DNA from: Euzebyella marina
GTDB lineage: Bacteria > Bacteroidota > Bacteroidia > Flavobacteriales > Flavobacteriaceae
DNA length: 64,000 bases
Reading direction: 5' to 3'
Assembly (NCBI RefSeq): GCF_014855515.1
Contig: NZ_JACYFK010000003.1
Span: 186,001 to 250,000, forward strand
The translations under genes and the position numbers were made by a program. Below the pieces are notes generated by a model. That model made no database searches, was not told the DNA's origin, and saw only the letters and a program-made list of their open reading frames with translations. This document shows, in pieces, positions 1 to 10,823 of this stretch; positions within the stretch are counted from its first letter, which is position 1, and every line of letters starts with the position of its first letter.

Positions 1-257
1 TGAGCCATGAGCAATTGCATTTCGATATCTCAGAATTATATGCCAGAAAACTGCGCAAACGGTTATCTGAAACCCAGTTCACATCCAACATTAAAGAAGA
101 GGTAAAGACTATTTATCAAAAATTGTTGAAGGAATTGTACGTCTTTCAAAATAAGTATGACCGTGAGACCAATTTTTCTAGGGACGGTAAACAGCAATTG
201 ATTTGGAATGATATGATTGCGAAGGCCCTGAAAGAAGAAGGGCAACCTTCTCAATAA
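1..257 (+). CDS. C-terminal part of an unrecognised protein
   Basis: The reading frame is open from the left edge of the window and ends at the TAA at 255-257, so only the last 84 or so residues are visible and the true start lies outside. The visible part is charged and probably helical, rich in Lys, Glu and Leu, with no signal peptide, membrane segment or motif that I recognise. It converges with the barrel gene at 298-828. A TTG at 15 could act as a start, but the frame continues upstream of it, so a truncated longer gene is more likely. Function unknown. Confidence 0.55.
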   Translation, partial: SHEQLHFDISELYARKLRKRLSETQFTSNIKEEVKTIYQKLLKELYVFQNKYDRETNFSRDGKQQLIWNDMIAKALKEEGQPSQ

Positions 258-263
258 CTTAAG

Positions 264-282
264 AAAATTGCCCTCAATTTTT
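264..282. terminator. weak AT-rich hairpin between convergent genes
   Basis: AAAATTG and CAATTTT form a 7-bp stem around the loop CCCT, with A and T on either side. It lies between two convergent genes and could terminate both. The stem is AT-rich, so the call is tentative. Confidence 0.35.
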
Positions 283-297
283 AGGTAAGACCGGCAA

Positions 298-828
298 TTA
301 AAACCTGAAAGTAGCTCCTAACGTCAGATAGGCCGCACCGTAGCCCACTTCGGCAAAACCTGCAACAGTATCATTGAAATACCATCGGCCCCCAACATAG
401 GCACCAGCACCTGGGCGACTATCAAAATCTCTAAAGCTATCTCCATCTCCATTGTAAATACGGTAAGAAACCATAGCCCCACCATACACATCTAAATTGT
501 CGATATCAAAGCCCGTATAGTGGTAAGCGCCCCTAAAACCGATAGTAGTGTACGACCAACTGTAATCATAAACTACTTCGTCATAACTGAACCTCTTGTA
601 ACCCAAGTAGCCACCAAGACTAATGACACCCGGTCCGGGCATCTCCCAAATACCTCTTTCGTAACTGACGCTAAATACGGGGCTTTGGGTAGAAGTGTCA
701 TACCCGTAGTAATAGCCCCCAAGGCCAACACCTACGTTTATGGCATTTGTTCCTACTTGAAATTCTTGGGCTTTGACGACCGATGCCATACCCAAGATGA
801 AGGAAAAGAGTAAAATTGCTTTTTTCAT
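298..828 (-). CDS. small outer-membrane beta-barrel protein
   Basis: This 176-residue protein starts with a clear Sec signal peptide (basic MKKA, hydrophobic core, cleavage probably after VVKA near residue 20). The mature part has alternating aromatic, Gly and polar residues (YYYGYDT, SYERGIWE, YLGYKRFSY, YHYTGFD) typical of transmembrane beta strands, and it ends in Phe-Arg-Phe, the terminal aromatic signature recognised by the BAM complex. This fits an 8-strand barrel of the OmpA/OmpW-like size class, but I cannot name a family. On its own strand a TATCTTTA box (plus-strand 869-876) lies about 40 bases upstream of the ATG. No transport or adhesion role can be assigned. Confidence 0.75.
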   Translation of the reverse strand: MKKAILLFSFILGMASVVKAQEFQVGTNAINVGVGLGGYYYGYDTSTQSPVFSVSYERGIWEMPGPGVISLGGYLGYKRFSYDEVVYDYSWSYTTIGFRGAYHYTGFDIDNLDVYGGAMVSYRIYNGDGDSFRDFDSRPGAGAYVGGRWYFNDTVAGFAEVGYGAAYLTLGATFRF

Positions 829-921
829 TTTCTTAAAATGTTTAATAATTGATGTAATTAAGATGGTATAAAGATATGTTCATTATTTTACTGGAAGGAA
901 TCATATGCCATAGTTTTTATG

Positions 922-1617
922 TCATTCTTCTGCCCAAGAGATACTACCATCGAGGATTAGAACTTTCTGTGTTTCGGTATTCGCTACGGTTGTACTATCG
1001 AACACCATGGTTTTATTCTCAAAATCGATGTCATATTTTTCACCACAATCGATAAAGGTGCCCGATGGTACAGAACATGCAAATCTGTATTCTTTACCGT
1101 CAATAAAAATAATCATTGAAATATCCTTTAAAGCACCATCATTTGAAACGGTATCAAGGTCGTCACCCCCTATCAAAATAAATCCGTTATTTAGATTGGA
1201 GGGTTCCGGACCTTCTTCTGTAATAGGGGTATTTTCGTCTGTTAGAATGACGGATTTGATAGTACCCGTCAAATCTTCACGCCCTACATCGATATGACCA
1301 ACAGTCAAGCTAGTGCCAACCTCTGAAGTCTCTTCCCCGGATAATTGAATAACTCCAAGTGCTGCACCGTCATAGTTATCATCGTTTTCTTGCTCTTCCG
1401 ATTCTGTATTCTCACCTTCATTTTCACCTTCTCCAGAATTTTCATCGGTTTCCTCTTTTTCTTCCTCTTCTTCTTCTTCTTCTTCTTCTTCTTCAGAAAT
1501 ATCAGGTGTTTGTTCGGTGGGCTCTGGTTGTGGTTCTTCACCAGAGGTGGAATCACTATCGCAAGAGAAAATCAAACAAAGCAATGTTAATAAAAGTATT
1601 TTATAGATCTGGTTCAT
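922..1617 (-). CDS. lipoprotein with poly-glutamate linker
   Basis: About 231 residues from the ATG at 1617; the longer frame to 1641 would need TTG and puts residues before the signal peptide. A lipoprotein signal (NQIYKILLLTLLCLIFSC) places the lipidated Cys around residue 18. A very acidic linker follows, with a run of 12 Glu and then repeated Glu, Asp, Asn and Gly. The C-terminal 130 residues look like a compact beta domain containing a segment about a defined quantity (FILIGGDDLDTV) and a Cys pair. The family is not recognised. It is the last of three closely spaced minus-strand lipoprotein genes (10-bp gap upstream). The acidic residues after the lipid Cys suggest surface display. Confidence 0.7.
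   Translation of the reverse strand: MNQIYKILLLTLLCLIFSCDSDSTSGEEPQPEPTEQTPDISEEEEEEEEEEEEKEETDENSGEGENEGENTESEEQENDDNYDGAALGVIQLSGEETSEVGTSLTVGHIDVGREDLTGTIKSVILTDENTPITEEGPEPSNLNNGFILIGGDDLDTVSNDGALKDISMIIFIDGKEYRFACSVPSGTFIDCGEKYDIDFENKTMVFDSTTVANTETQKVLILDGSISWAEE
1461..1494. repeat. trinucleotide (GAA/GAG) microsatellite encoding poly-Glu
   Basis: The plus strand carries consecutive TTC and CTC triplets, read on the minus strand as a run of 12 Glu codons in the lipoprotein gene. Slippage would add or remove whole codons, so linker length rather than reading frame would vary. Confidence 0.8.
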
Positions 1618-1651
1618 CAAATTGGGATTAAAATTGAACAATCAAGTTGAT

Positions 1652-1924
1652 CTAATCATCATCACTACAATTGGCCCGTATGAATTCTAGATCTGCAATG
1701 TTTTCTTCCGTTAGAAATTCTCTACATTTTTTTAAAAGTTGATCGATATCTTTTTTGGTTTCTTCACAACTTTTGTCTCCTCGGTCATATTCCTCGTCCA
1801 ATTCGATTAAAAGTTCGGCGCAGTCAATCGCATCAAAAGAATCTTTAAGGTCTTTGGCTTGCTCACAACTATAGTTGAAGAATGTATAAATGATGGCTAA
1901 TCCGGTTATTAAGTGTTTTTTCAT
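1652..1924 (-). CDS. small lipoprotein, unknown function
   Basis: Ninety residues from an ATG at 1924. A short signal peptide with a hydrophobic core ends in NYSC, a relaxed lipobox, giving a mature acidic protein of about 70 residues. The mature part is helical with four further Cys (DCAELL, KSCEETKK, KKCREFL, ANCSDDD), spaced so that two disulfides could form after export. I do not recognise the family. It lies between two other lipoprotein genes with gaps of only 10-11 bp, so the three are probably one transcript. Confidence 0.6.
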   Translation of the reverse strand: MKKHLITGLAIIYTFFNYSCEQAKDLKDSFDAIDCAELLIELDEEYDRGDKSCEETKKDIDQLLKKCREFLTEENIADLEFIRANCSDDD

Positions 1925-1935
1925 GCTGGTTGGTT

Positions 1936-2625
1936 TTAATTGTTTTGGTATTTAAGAGAAATATTGGTGAACTTTCCGTCAGTTATTTGGTAGTTATTAT
2001 TGCTGTCTTCATCCGTACCGGTAAAACTGAACTCGCCCGATATGAGTTGGGTTTCAAAGTCAAAGGCAGTGATGTGCACCTCTATTTCTTGGGTGTCATC
2101 CAAAGCGATAGCTACTTCTGCATCATCCTCATTTTCTGAATTGGCATCTTCGATGTAAACGCCCCAGGCACCCTCGGCAGTTAGGTCGGTAATGGTTGAG
2201 TTCCATGATTTGCCTGCTTTTAGCTTATCAAAATCATCCCCAATCAAATAGATGTATATATATTTGGCATCGGCAAAACCTCCTGAAATATCAAAACCTC
2301 CAATGGCGAGATAGTAAAGCTGGTCTTGTCGGTCGAGTGAACCGAACCGGAAACCTTCCATTTCAGGGGTGTGAAAATCATTGCCATTTACTTTAGCGGT
2401 AATGACCCCCAAGTTTTCAGAATTAGAGTCGTTATCATCTGATGAATCATCGTTATCGGAATCATCATCTTGCAAATTTTCATCTTCATCTGAGGTGATT
2501 ACTTCTTCACCAAATACCTCTTCGAGATGTTCTTCTACCTCGCTTTTCGAACAAGAGAGAATTAATAGTACTAGAAATACCCAAGTGAATTTTCCGGTAA
2601 AGCCGCTGAGAATGTGGTTGATCAT
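1936..2625 (-). CDS. acidic lipoprotein with beta-rich C-terminal domain
   Basis: Start at ATG 2625, 229 residues. The lipoprotein signal ends in LILSC, with Cys about residue 25. The next 45 residues are an Asp/Glu/Ser/Asn linker. From about residue 73 (VITAKVNGNDF) a beta-rich domain of some 155 residues follows, resembling the N-terminal 'AKVNGxxF' pattern seen in Bacteroidota lipoproteins such as those grouped as DUF6252; that family assignment is tentative. First gene of a probable three-lipoprotein operon that reads leftwards. The linker and anchor suggest an outer-membrane, surface-facing protein; no ligand can be inferred. Confidence 0.65.
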   Translation of the reverse strand: MINHILSGFTGKFTWVFLVLLILSCSKSEVEEHLEEVFGEEVITSDEDENLQDDDSDNDDSSDDNDSNSENLGVITAKVNGNDFHTPEMEGFRFGSLDRQDQLYYLAIGGFDISGGFADAKYIYIYLIGDDFDKLKAGKSWNSTITDLTAEGAWGVYIEDANSENEDDAEVAIALDDTQEIEVHITAFDFETQLISGEFSFTGTDEDSNNNYQITDGKFTNISLKYQNN

Positions 2626-2875
2626 AAGTCAGTGTGGTTGTTGGTGGGTTTGAAAGTACTTCTTAATTGGCGCTCTCACCACGCATATTTAGTGATTGGT
2701 AGGTATGGGCTGATAAGCGTTCTAAAATCTATATAACCGTAAAAACCAAGTTGGTCCTGTTGTAGTTCGCACTTAATGGTACCTAATTTGTAATTATCTC
2801 ATACGAAATGAGGTCTACTGTTTAGGATATGACTAAATTTAAGCCCCCCGATTGAACAGATACATTCGTTTGCGT

Positions 2876-4957
2876 ATGAAATTGAATTGGGTCTCCCTGT
2901 TTATATTCTTTTCTTTATCGGCATATTCCCAACAAAGGCAGATTGATTCTATCGAACAAGAGCTAACGCATCACGTAGCACATGACTCTCTCCGTTTAAA
3001 CCTACTCTCAGAACTATCTTATTTATACTATTCAATTGATCCTGAAAAGGGAATCAAGTCGGCGGACGAGGCGATCGAGCTGGCCCGAACCTTGGTAGAT
3101 TCCAATAAAATTGCCATTGCCTATGCCTATAAAGGCCATAATTATAGTGCTTTGGGCAAAGACTCTGCCGCCCTAAAAATGTATGACGCCGCTTCTGATA
3201 TCAGAAGGTTGACCCATGATAAGGTCGGTATGGCCCGATTGATCTATAACAAGGGGTTGGTGTATTTTAACCAGTCCGATTACTTAAGGGCCAATGATGC
3301 CAACAAAGAGGCCTATGAAGTTTTTAAGGTCGAGAAGGATAGTTTTTTAATGGCCAAAATGCTCAACAGTATGGGCATCAACTATATGTACCTTTCACAA
3401 TACCCACAATCCTTAAAGGCGTATATGGATGCGAAGGTCATTTACGAAGATTTGAGCCTGCAAGACAATTTAGAATACGCTAACATACATGCCAATATCG
3501 GGCTGTTGTACGCTCATCTTAATAAACCGGAACTCTCCCATCAGTTTCAAAAATTGGCTTTACAGCATTTCAAGAAGCTTGGTTTTAAAGAGGGGGAGGC
3601 CAATTCTTTGACCAATTTGGGGCGCTTGTCCACTGAAAAGGGAAATACCGAAGTGGCCATTGACCTATACCATCAGGCCTACGACATCATGAAGCTCATA
3701 CACAACGAGCGGGGTATGGCCAGTGCCTTGACGAATATCGGTATTGCCCACGTAGAAGAGGGACGGTACCAGGCCGCCATTCCTTTTTTTAAGCAAACCC
3801 AGGTAATTTATGAGAATCTGTCCAATGCTAATAACCTCGCCATAGTTCATGATAATTTGGGGGAATGTTACCTGAATCTCTTTGAACAATCCGATAAGAT
3901 GGCAGACCTCGATGCCTCACTGCTTCATTATCGGAAATCGCTCGACAATGCCAAAACGGCCAATAGCGTTCGATTGCAGTACGTGGCCAATGAAGGTATC
4001 GCAGAGGCTCTCAGCAAAAAAGGTGATTATAAAAATGCCTTTGACTACAAATCCAGTTCGGTGGTATTGCGTGATAGTTTTTTATCTACCGATAAGCGGG
4101 AAGAAATAGCAAAATTAGAGGCCAAATATGAGTACGAGGGCGAAAAGGCGCTATTGAAGGCAGATTTTGATAAAAAGCAGGCCATTGTAAAAGCCGATTT
4201 AGATAAACAGCAATTTATCAGTCTCATGATTCTTTTAGGGGCGCTCTTTTTCTTATTGGCCACGGGGGTCGGTTTTGTTCTGTACAAAAAAAGGAGGGAT
4301 GCACTAGCGGCCAAAAAAGTGGCCGATTTTAAGGCCGAGGTGGCAGAAACCGAACTTAAGGCGTTGCGTTCACAGATGAATCCGCATTTTATTTTCAACT
4401 CGTTAAATTCGATAAGGGATTATATGCATAAGAACGATATGAAGGCGGCCGAGGGCTATTTGATGAAGTTCGCCAAACTGACCCGATCCATTCTAGAAAA
4501 TTCTGAGAAGAACTGGATTACGCTCGAAGAAGATCTTGAGTTGATGAAAATATACATTGAGATAGAATCGATGCGCCTCAGAAGTCCGATAGCATCAAAA
4601 ATAGAAATTGATGGGGATGTCGACCCCGAAAATACATTGGTGCCGCCTATGATTTTACAGCCCTTTATCGAAAACAGTATTTGGCATGGGGTTTCCCAAA
4701 AGGAAGGTATGGGTGAGCTGGTCATAAAAGTGCGTACGGATGGGGAGTTTCTGATTTGTGAGGTCGATGACAATGGTATAGGCAGACAAAAATCAATAGA
4801 GATGAAAACGACCAAGAAATCGATGGGACTTAAGATTACCCAAAGCAGGCTGGAAATTCTTAATAGGTTGAAGGATAAGAAGGGGAGTTTTCAAGTTCAT
4901 GATAAAGAGGTAGGCACTTCGGTCGAAGTAAAACTGCCCTTAGAATTACAATTTTAA
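2876..4957 (+). CDS. TPR-containing LytS-type sensor histidine kinase
   Basis: Start taken at ATG 2876, which begins a signal peptide (MKLNWVSLFIFFSLSAYSQ); the frame could begin at TTG 2852 but that would bury the signal. About 693 residues: tetratricopeptide repeats fill roughly 45-390 (periplasmic sensing), then a charged coiled coil near 405-440, one membrane helix near 450-472, then the cytoplasmic kinase. The His_kinase (PF06580) box QMNPHFIFNSLNSI puts the phosphorylated His at about 504, followed by an N box (FIENSIWHG) and a glycine motif (DDNGIG). It is followed three bases later by its LytTR regulator. This is the common Bacteroidota arrangement; the signal sensed is unknown. Confidence 0.92.
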   Translation: MKLNWVSLFIFFSLSAYSQQRQIDSIEQELTHHVAHDSLRLNLLSELSYLYYSIDPEKGIKSADEAIELARTLVDSNKIAIAYAYKGHNYSALGKDSAALKMYDAASDIRRLTHDKVGMARLIYNKGLVYFNQSDYLRANDANKEAYEVFKVEKDSFLMAKMLNSMGINYMYLSQYPQSLKAYMDAKVIYEDLSLQDNLEYANIHANIGLLYAHLNKPELSHQFQKLALQHFKKLGFKEGEANSLTNLGRLSTEKGNTEVAIDLYHQAYDIMKLIHNERGMASALTNIGIAHVEEGRYQAAIPFFKQTQVIYENLSNANNLAIVHDNLGECYLNLFEQSDKMADLDASLLHYRKSLDNAKTANSVRLQYVANEGIAEALSKKGDYKNAFDYKSSSVVLRDSFLSTDKREEIAKLEAKYEYEGEKALLKADFDKKQAIVKADLDKQQFISLMILLGALFFLLATGVGFVLYKKRRDALAAKKVADFKAEVAETELKALRSQMNPHFIFNSLNSIRDYMHKNDMKAAEGYLMKFAKLTRSILENSEKNWITLEEDLELMKIYIEIESMRLRSPIASKIEIDGDVDPENTLVPPMILQPFIENSIWHGVSQKEGMGELVIKVRTDGEFLICEVDDNGIGRQKSIEMKTTKKSMGLKITQSRLEILNRLKDKKGSFQVHDKEVGTSVEVKLPLELQF

Positions 4958-4960
4958 GAT

Positions 4961-5707
4961 ATGCTCAAAGCAATTATAGTAGATGATGAGAAGCATTGTC
5001 AAGATGCGCTGATTCAACTTTTAGAAAATTACAGTGCTACTATCGAGTTGGTAAAAACGGTGGAATCAGTGGAGGCTGCCCAAAAGGCCATCAATGATTA
5101 TGAGCCTGATGTGGTCTTTCTTGATGTGCATTTGCGAAACGAAACCGGTTTTGACCTGCTGAGGCAATTGCCCTTCATCGACTTTTATATTGTCTTTACC
5201 ACGGCATTTGAAGAGTATGCCGTCAATGCATTCAAATATTCGGCATTCGATTATCTTTTAAAGCCGATCGATTCAATTGAGTTCAATGAGACGATGGGCC
5301 GGTTGTTGGAGAAAAAGAACCAAGAGAACAATTCAAAAAGGCTTGAGGTCTTGTTTCATAATTTCGAAAGCAATTTGGGCGGAATGAAAAAAATTGCCAT
5401 CCCTACCTTAAAAGATTATACGTTTTTAAAAATTCCGGAAATTATCCGCTGTGAGTCCGATGGTAATTACACGCAGATTTTTTCCGTGAACGGTAAAAGG
5501 CTTACCGCCACGAGAACTTTAAAGTATTTCGAAGGTTTTTTAGACAGCATGCAGTTCTTCCGAATTCACAAATCACATTTCGTGAACCTATCGCATGTTG
5601 AAAAATATATCAAGGGTAAGGGCGGTTATGTCGTGATGTCTGACGGTACCACTCTAGAGGTGGCTGTTAGAAGAAAAGAGGAGTTTCTACAGCGTTTTAG
5701 CAATTAG
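4961..5707 (+). CDS. LytTR-family response regulator
   Basis: A 248-residue two-domain protein. The receiver domain (about 1-120) has the acidic pair D8/D9, the phospho-acceptor D55 (VVFLDVHL), a conserved Thr near 81 and K101 in LLKPID. A linker leads to a LytTR DNA-binding domain (about 140-245) containing the motif VNLSHVEKYIKG and a GGYVVMSDG turn. The gene starts three bases after the kinase stop codon, so the pair is cotranscribed and very likely cognate. LytTR domains usually bind paired short direct repeats; no target could be identified in this window. Confidence 0.93.
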   Translation: MLKAIIVDDEKHCQDALIQLLENYSATIELVKTVESVEAAQKAINDYEPDVVFLDVHLRNETGFDLLRQLPFIDFYIVFTTAFEEYAVNAFKYSAFDYLLKPIDSIEFNETMGRLLEKKNQENNSKRLEVLFHNFESNLGGMKKIAIPTLKDYTFLKIPEIIRCESDGNYTQIFSVNGKRLTATRTLKYFEGFLDSMQFFRIHKSHFVNLSHVEKYIKGKGGYVVMSDGTTLEVAVRRKEEFLQRFSN

Positions 5708-5737
5708 AAACTCCCCTTAAAAAAAATCCTTATTCTA

Positions 5738-6610
5738 TTAAATGTCGCAAATAGTCACCCCTTCTTTAAGGGCGGCTATTTTATCGTCCCAAGTGGGAAT
5801 GAATTCTTGTGCCACGTAACCTTTGAATCCGGTGTCTAAAATGGCCTTCATAATGGCAGGGTAGAACAATTCTTGGGTGTCGTTGATCTCATGGCGACCA
5901 GGGTTACCACCTGTATGGTAGTGCCCAAAATACTGATGATAGTCTTGAATGTTTCTTATGATATCGCCTTCCATAATCTGCATGTGATAGATATCGTACA
6001 ACAGCTTGAAATTGTCGGAACCTATCTGTTTGCACAGTTCAACGCCCCATGCACTTGTATCGCACATGTAATCGGCATGGTCTACTTTAGAGTTCAGTAA
6101 TTCCATTTGCAGCACCACATTGTGCTTTTCGGCCAATGACATGATTTTTTTAAGACCGTCGGCGCAGTTTTTCAATCCTTCATCATCCGGCATTCCGTTA
6201 CGGTTACCGCTAAAACAGATGAGGTTGGTATAGCCCGCTTCGGCAACTAGGGGAATGACCCTTTCGTAATCGGCGATTAGTTCGGTATGAAGTTTAGGGT
6301 TGTTCCATCCTTCTAAAATACCTTTACCGGCACCCCAACACATAGAGGCGTGAATATTGTATTTTCTCATGATGGGCCAATCTTCAGGTCCGGTCAGGTC
6401 CATGGCAGTAATTCCGAGTTCGTTCAGACTTTTTAGAAAGTCCTCCATAGGAATTTTATCATAGCACCATCTGCATACACTATGGTTGATATTTCCTTTC
6501 AATTTAGTAGTTTCCTCTTCGTCTTTTACCGACATTGCATTGGTATTCTTGCAGGCCATGATGCCCACAGAGGCGGCAGCGGAAGCACTGATAAATTGTC
6601 TACGTTTCAT
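5738..6610 (-). CDS. exported hydroxypyruvate isomerase-like sugar isomerase/epimerase
   Basis: A 290-residue TIM-barrel protein of the xylose-isomerase-like AP endonuclease 2 superfamily, closest in pattern to hydroxypyruvate isomerases (VCRWCYDKIPMEDF, LLYDIYHMQIMEGD, HYHTGGNPGRHEI, GFKGYVAQEF). Candidate metal ligands are Glu in MELLNSK, Asp in YDIYHMQ, His in HYHTGG and Glu in QEFIP. The N-terminus has a twin-arginine start (KRRQFISASAAA) followed by an apparent lipobox (IMAC), so it is probably exported by Tat and may be lipid-anchored. It converges with the regulator gene by 30 bp and is divergent from the DUF3820 gene. Substrate uncertain. Confidence 0.82.
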   Translation of the reverse strand: MKRRQFISASAAASVGIMACKNTNAMSVKDEEETTKLKGNINHSVCRWCYDKIPMEDFLKSLNELGITAMDLTGPEDWPIMRKYNIHASMCWGAGKGILEGWNNPKLHTELIADYERVIPLVAEAGYTNLICFSGNRNGMPDDEGLKNCADGLKKIMSLAEKHNVVLQMELLNSKVDHADYMCDTSAWGVELCKQIGSDNFKLLYDIYHMQIMEGDIIRNIQDYHQYFGHYHTGGNPGRHEINDTQELFYPAIMKAILDTGFKGYVAQEFIPTWDDKIAALKEGVTICDI

Positions 6611-6659
6611 AATTTTTGGTCTTAAAGGGTACTAAAGATATATTTTTTAGCTTTAAAAA

Positions 6660-8589
<1,930 letters not shown>

Positions 8590-8605
8590 ACTTGCCGTTT
8601 GGGCG

Positions 8606-8613
8606 TATATTTG
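8606..8613 (+). promoter_or_regulatory. -7 element TATATTTG for yidC
   Basis: Perfect TAnnTTTG box in the 94-bp pyrG-yidC gap, about 70 bases upstream of the yidC ATG. It implies a leader of roughly 65 bases. The -33 element is not clear. Confidence 0.6.
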
Positions 8614-8683
8614 CGGTTCGTCAATTACTAACCAAGACATTTTTATAAGCCTTACGACCAGAGGCTTTTGTAATTAGATTTCA

Positions 8684-10540
8684 ATGGAAGAAAAAAAACT
8701 AGACATCAAGTCCATTATTGGGTTTGTACTGATTTTTGGGATTCTCATCTTTATGTTTTACCAAAACAGACCGACTCCTGAAGAACTTGAGGCCCAAAAG
8801 GCGGAACAAGAACAATTAGCCAAAGAGGCCAACGAAAATGAGGGTTTGCAAGACAACTCGACCAACACCCCACCGCTGAACCTTCAAGATTCGACCGCCG
8901 TCGCCAATTATAAAAGCAATGTAGGCGCTTTCGGGTTTACCCAACCCAGTGAAAAGACCACCAAATTGGAAAACAAATTGGTGTCTTTAGAGATCAGCAA
9001 TAAAGGCGGGCAAATCGTTGAGGCGCGTATGAAGCAGTTTCATACTTACGACTCTATTCCTGTTTATCTGATCAAAGATGGCAATGCCTCTTTCGGGCTG
9101 AACTTTACCACTTCCGATAACAGGGTTCTTAACACCAAAGATTTATACTTTGAACCTTCGGTAAGTACAAGTGGCGGAAACCAAGTGCTTTCGATGAAGG
9201 CAAAGGCCGGCCCCAGCTCGTTTTTAGAGTACCGTTATGAGATGAAAGAAGATGACTATATGGTCGATTTTACCATTAGGTCACAAGGTCTGAACGGCAT
9301 CATCAACGGTAGCAGCCCTGTTAACTTGCAATGGGATTTGAAGAGTATTCGCCTTGATCAAAGTGTGGAATATGAAAACAGGTACACCGAAATTACCTAT
9401 AACTATGAAGACGATAAAATCGATTACCTATCGGTAGGTGGTGATGATGAAGAGACCGAGGCCGATGTTAAATGGGTTTCGTACAAGCAACATTTCTTTA
9501 GCTCGATCTTGGCTACAAGACAAGGCAATTTTAAAACGGCCGATTTCACTTCTAAGAACCTGGTGGAAGAAGAAAGCAAAGAGACCAAATTTACCAAAGC
9601 GTTCAGTACCGAAATTCCGTTGGATTTGGTAGGAGGGGAGCTTGCCCATAACCTACATTGGTACTATGGGCCGACCGACATTAAGGTGTTGGAACAGTAC
9701 GAAGAGTTGGGTCTTGATGATTCCATTTCTTTCGGATGGGGTATTTTCGGCTGGTTGAACCGTTACGTGTTCACCCCTTTCTACACCTTCTTAAGTTCGT
9801 TCTTGCCTTTCGGTATCGCTATTATTGTAATGACCATTTTGGTTCGTGTGGCCATGTCACCGGCCACGTACAAATCGTACTTGTCGCAGGCCAAAATGAA
9901 GGTCTTAAGACCGGAGATCAACGAACTGAACGAAAAGTATAAGGACAATGCGATGAAGAAACAGCAAGAAACCATGAAATTATATGGTAAGGCTGGGGTT
10001 AGCCCCATGAGCGGTTGTGTACCTGCTTTGTTGCAAATGCCTATTTTCTATGCTTTGTTCATGTTCTTCCCGACTTCGTTCGCTTTAAGGCAGAAGTCGT
10101 TCTTGTGGGCAGACGACCTTTCTTCGTACGATACGATTGCAGAGTTGCCGTTCAATATTCCATTCTATGGGGATCACATTAGTTTGTTCCCGATTTTGGC
10201 ATCGGTAGCTATCTTTTTCTATATGACGATGACCACCGGTCAGAACATGCCTCAACAGCCTGGTATGCCGAACATGAAATTTATCATGTACCTAATGCCG
10301 GTAATGATGCTTTTCTTCTTTAACAACTACGCCAGTGGCTTGAGTTTGTACTATTTTGTCTCTAACTTGATTACTATCGGTATCATGTTGGTGATCAAGA
10401 ACTTTATTTTAGATAACGATAAGATCCACGCGCAGATACAGGAGAATAAAAAGAAACCTAAGAAAGAGAATAGGTTCCAGAAGAAAATGCGTCAAATGAT
10501 GGAAGAAGCCGAACGCCAACAAAAATCTGGCAAGCGCTAA
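8684..10540 (+). CDS. yidC: membrane protein insertase YidC
   Basis: Inserts membrane proteins into the inner membrane, alone or with SecYEG. The 618 residues have the Gram-negative layout: N-terminal membrane anchor (about 8-26), a large periplasmic beta domain (about 70-340), then the conserved insertase core with helices between about 355 and 575 (YTFLSSFLPFGIAIIVMTILVR, GCVPALLQMPIFYALF, MPVMMLFFFNNYASGLSLYY). A very basic tail (about 590-618) fits the ribosome-contacting C-terminal extension typical of Bacteroidota YidC. It has its own -7 box and ends in a strong terminator at 10572-10603. Confidence 0.97.
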   Translation: MEEKKLDIKSIIGFVLIFGILIFMFYQNRPTPEELEAQKAEQEQLAKEANENEGLQDNSTNTPPLNLQDSTAVANYKSNVGAFGFTQPSEKTTKLENKLVSLEISNKGGQIVEARMKQFHTYDSIPVYLIKDGNASFGLNFTTSDNRVLNTKDLYFEPSVSTSGGNQVLSMKAKAGPSSFLEYRYEMKEDDYMVDFTIRSQGLNGIINGSSPVNLQWDLKSIRLDQSVEYENRYTEITYNYEDDKIDYLSVGGDDEETEADVKWVSYKQHFFSSILATRQGNFKTADFTSKNLVEEESKETKFTKAFSTEIPLDLVGGELAHNLHWYYGPTDIKVLEQYEELGLDDSISFGWGIFGWLNRYVFTPFYTFLSSFLPFGIAIIVMTILVRVAMSPATYKSYLSQAKMKVLRPEINELNEKYKDNAMKKQQETMKLYGKAGVSPMSGCVPALLQMPIFYALFMFFPTSFALRQKSFLWADDLSSYDTIAELPFNIPFYGDHISLFPILASVAIFFYMTMTTGQNMPQQPGMPNMKFIMYLMPVMMLFFFNNYASGLSLYYFVSNLITIGIMLVIKNFILDNDKIHAQIQENKKKPKKENRFQKKMRQMMEEAERQQKSGKR

Positions 10541-10571
10541 AAATCATCCTTTACATAAATAGATAAAATGC

Positions 10572-10603
10572 AAAAACCCTGACCGGATAGGTCAGGGTTT
10601 TTT
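10572..10603. terminator. rho-independent terminator after yidC
   Basis: AAACCCTGACC and GGTCAGGGTTT form an 11-bp perfect stem with loop GGATA, followed by more T. A-rich sequence on the other side would let it work in both directions. Confidence 0.88.
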
Positions 10604-10776
10604 AGCATTAGTTAGGCTGGTTTGGTAAGATTTGGGACTGTGAAGATGCAACTAAATTAACGATGCAAAAAAAGAGAGTTGTCAAGGGTCTGATTTTGTA
10701 TGCTAACTACAGATTATTGTGTGTCTTAAGTTTTTAGACTACAATCAATGTCATAGCTCGGTGAAGTATCGCGCAT

Positions 10777-10803
10777 AAAAAAAGCCACCCGTTGGGTGGC
10801 CTT
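10777..10803 (-). terminator. rho-independent terminator of the fasciclin gene
   Basis: GCCACCC-GTT-GGGTGGC forms a 7-bp GC-rich stem; on the minus strand it is followed by a run of seven T. It lies 20 bp after the fasciclin lipoprotein stop codon. The remaining bases between this and the yidC terminator show nothing recognisable. Confidence 0.85.
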
Positions 10804-10823
10804 TCTATCTATCATAATAGGTA

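Noticed and set aside
1345-1590. Phe-rich reading frame opposite the Glu run
   Set aside because: It is the complement of the GAA/GAG repeat in the lipoprotein and has no independent features.
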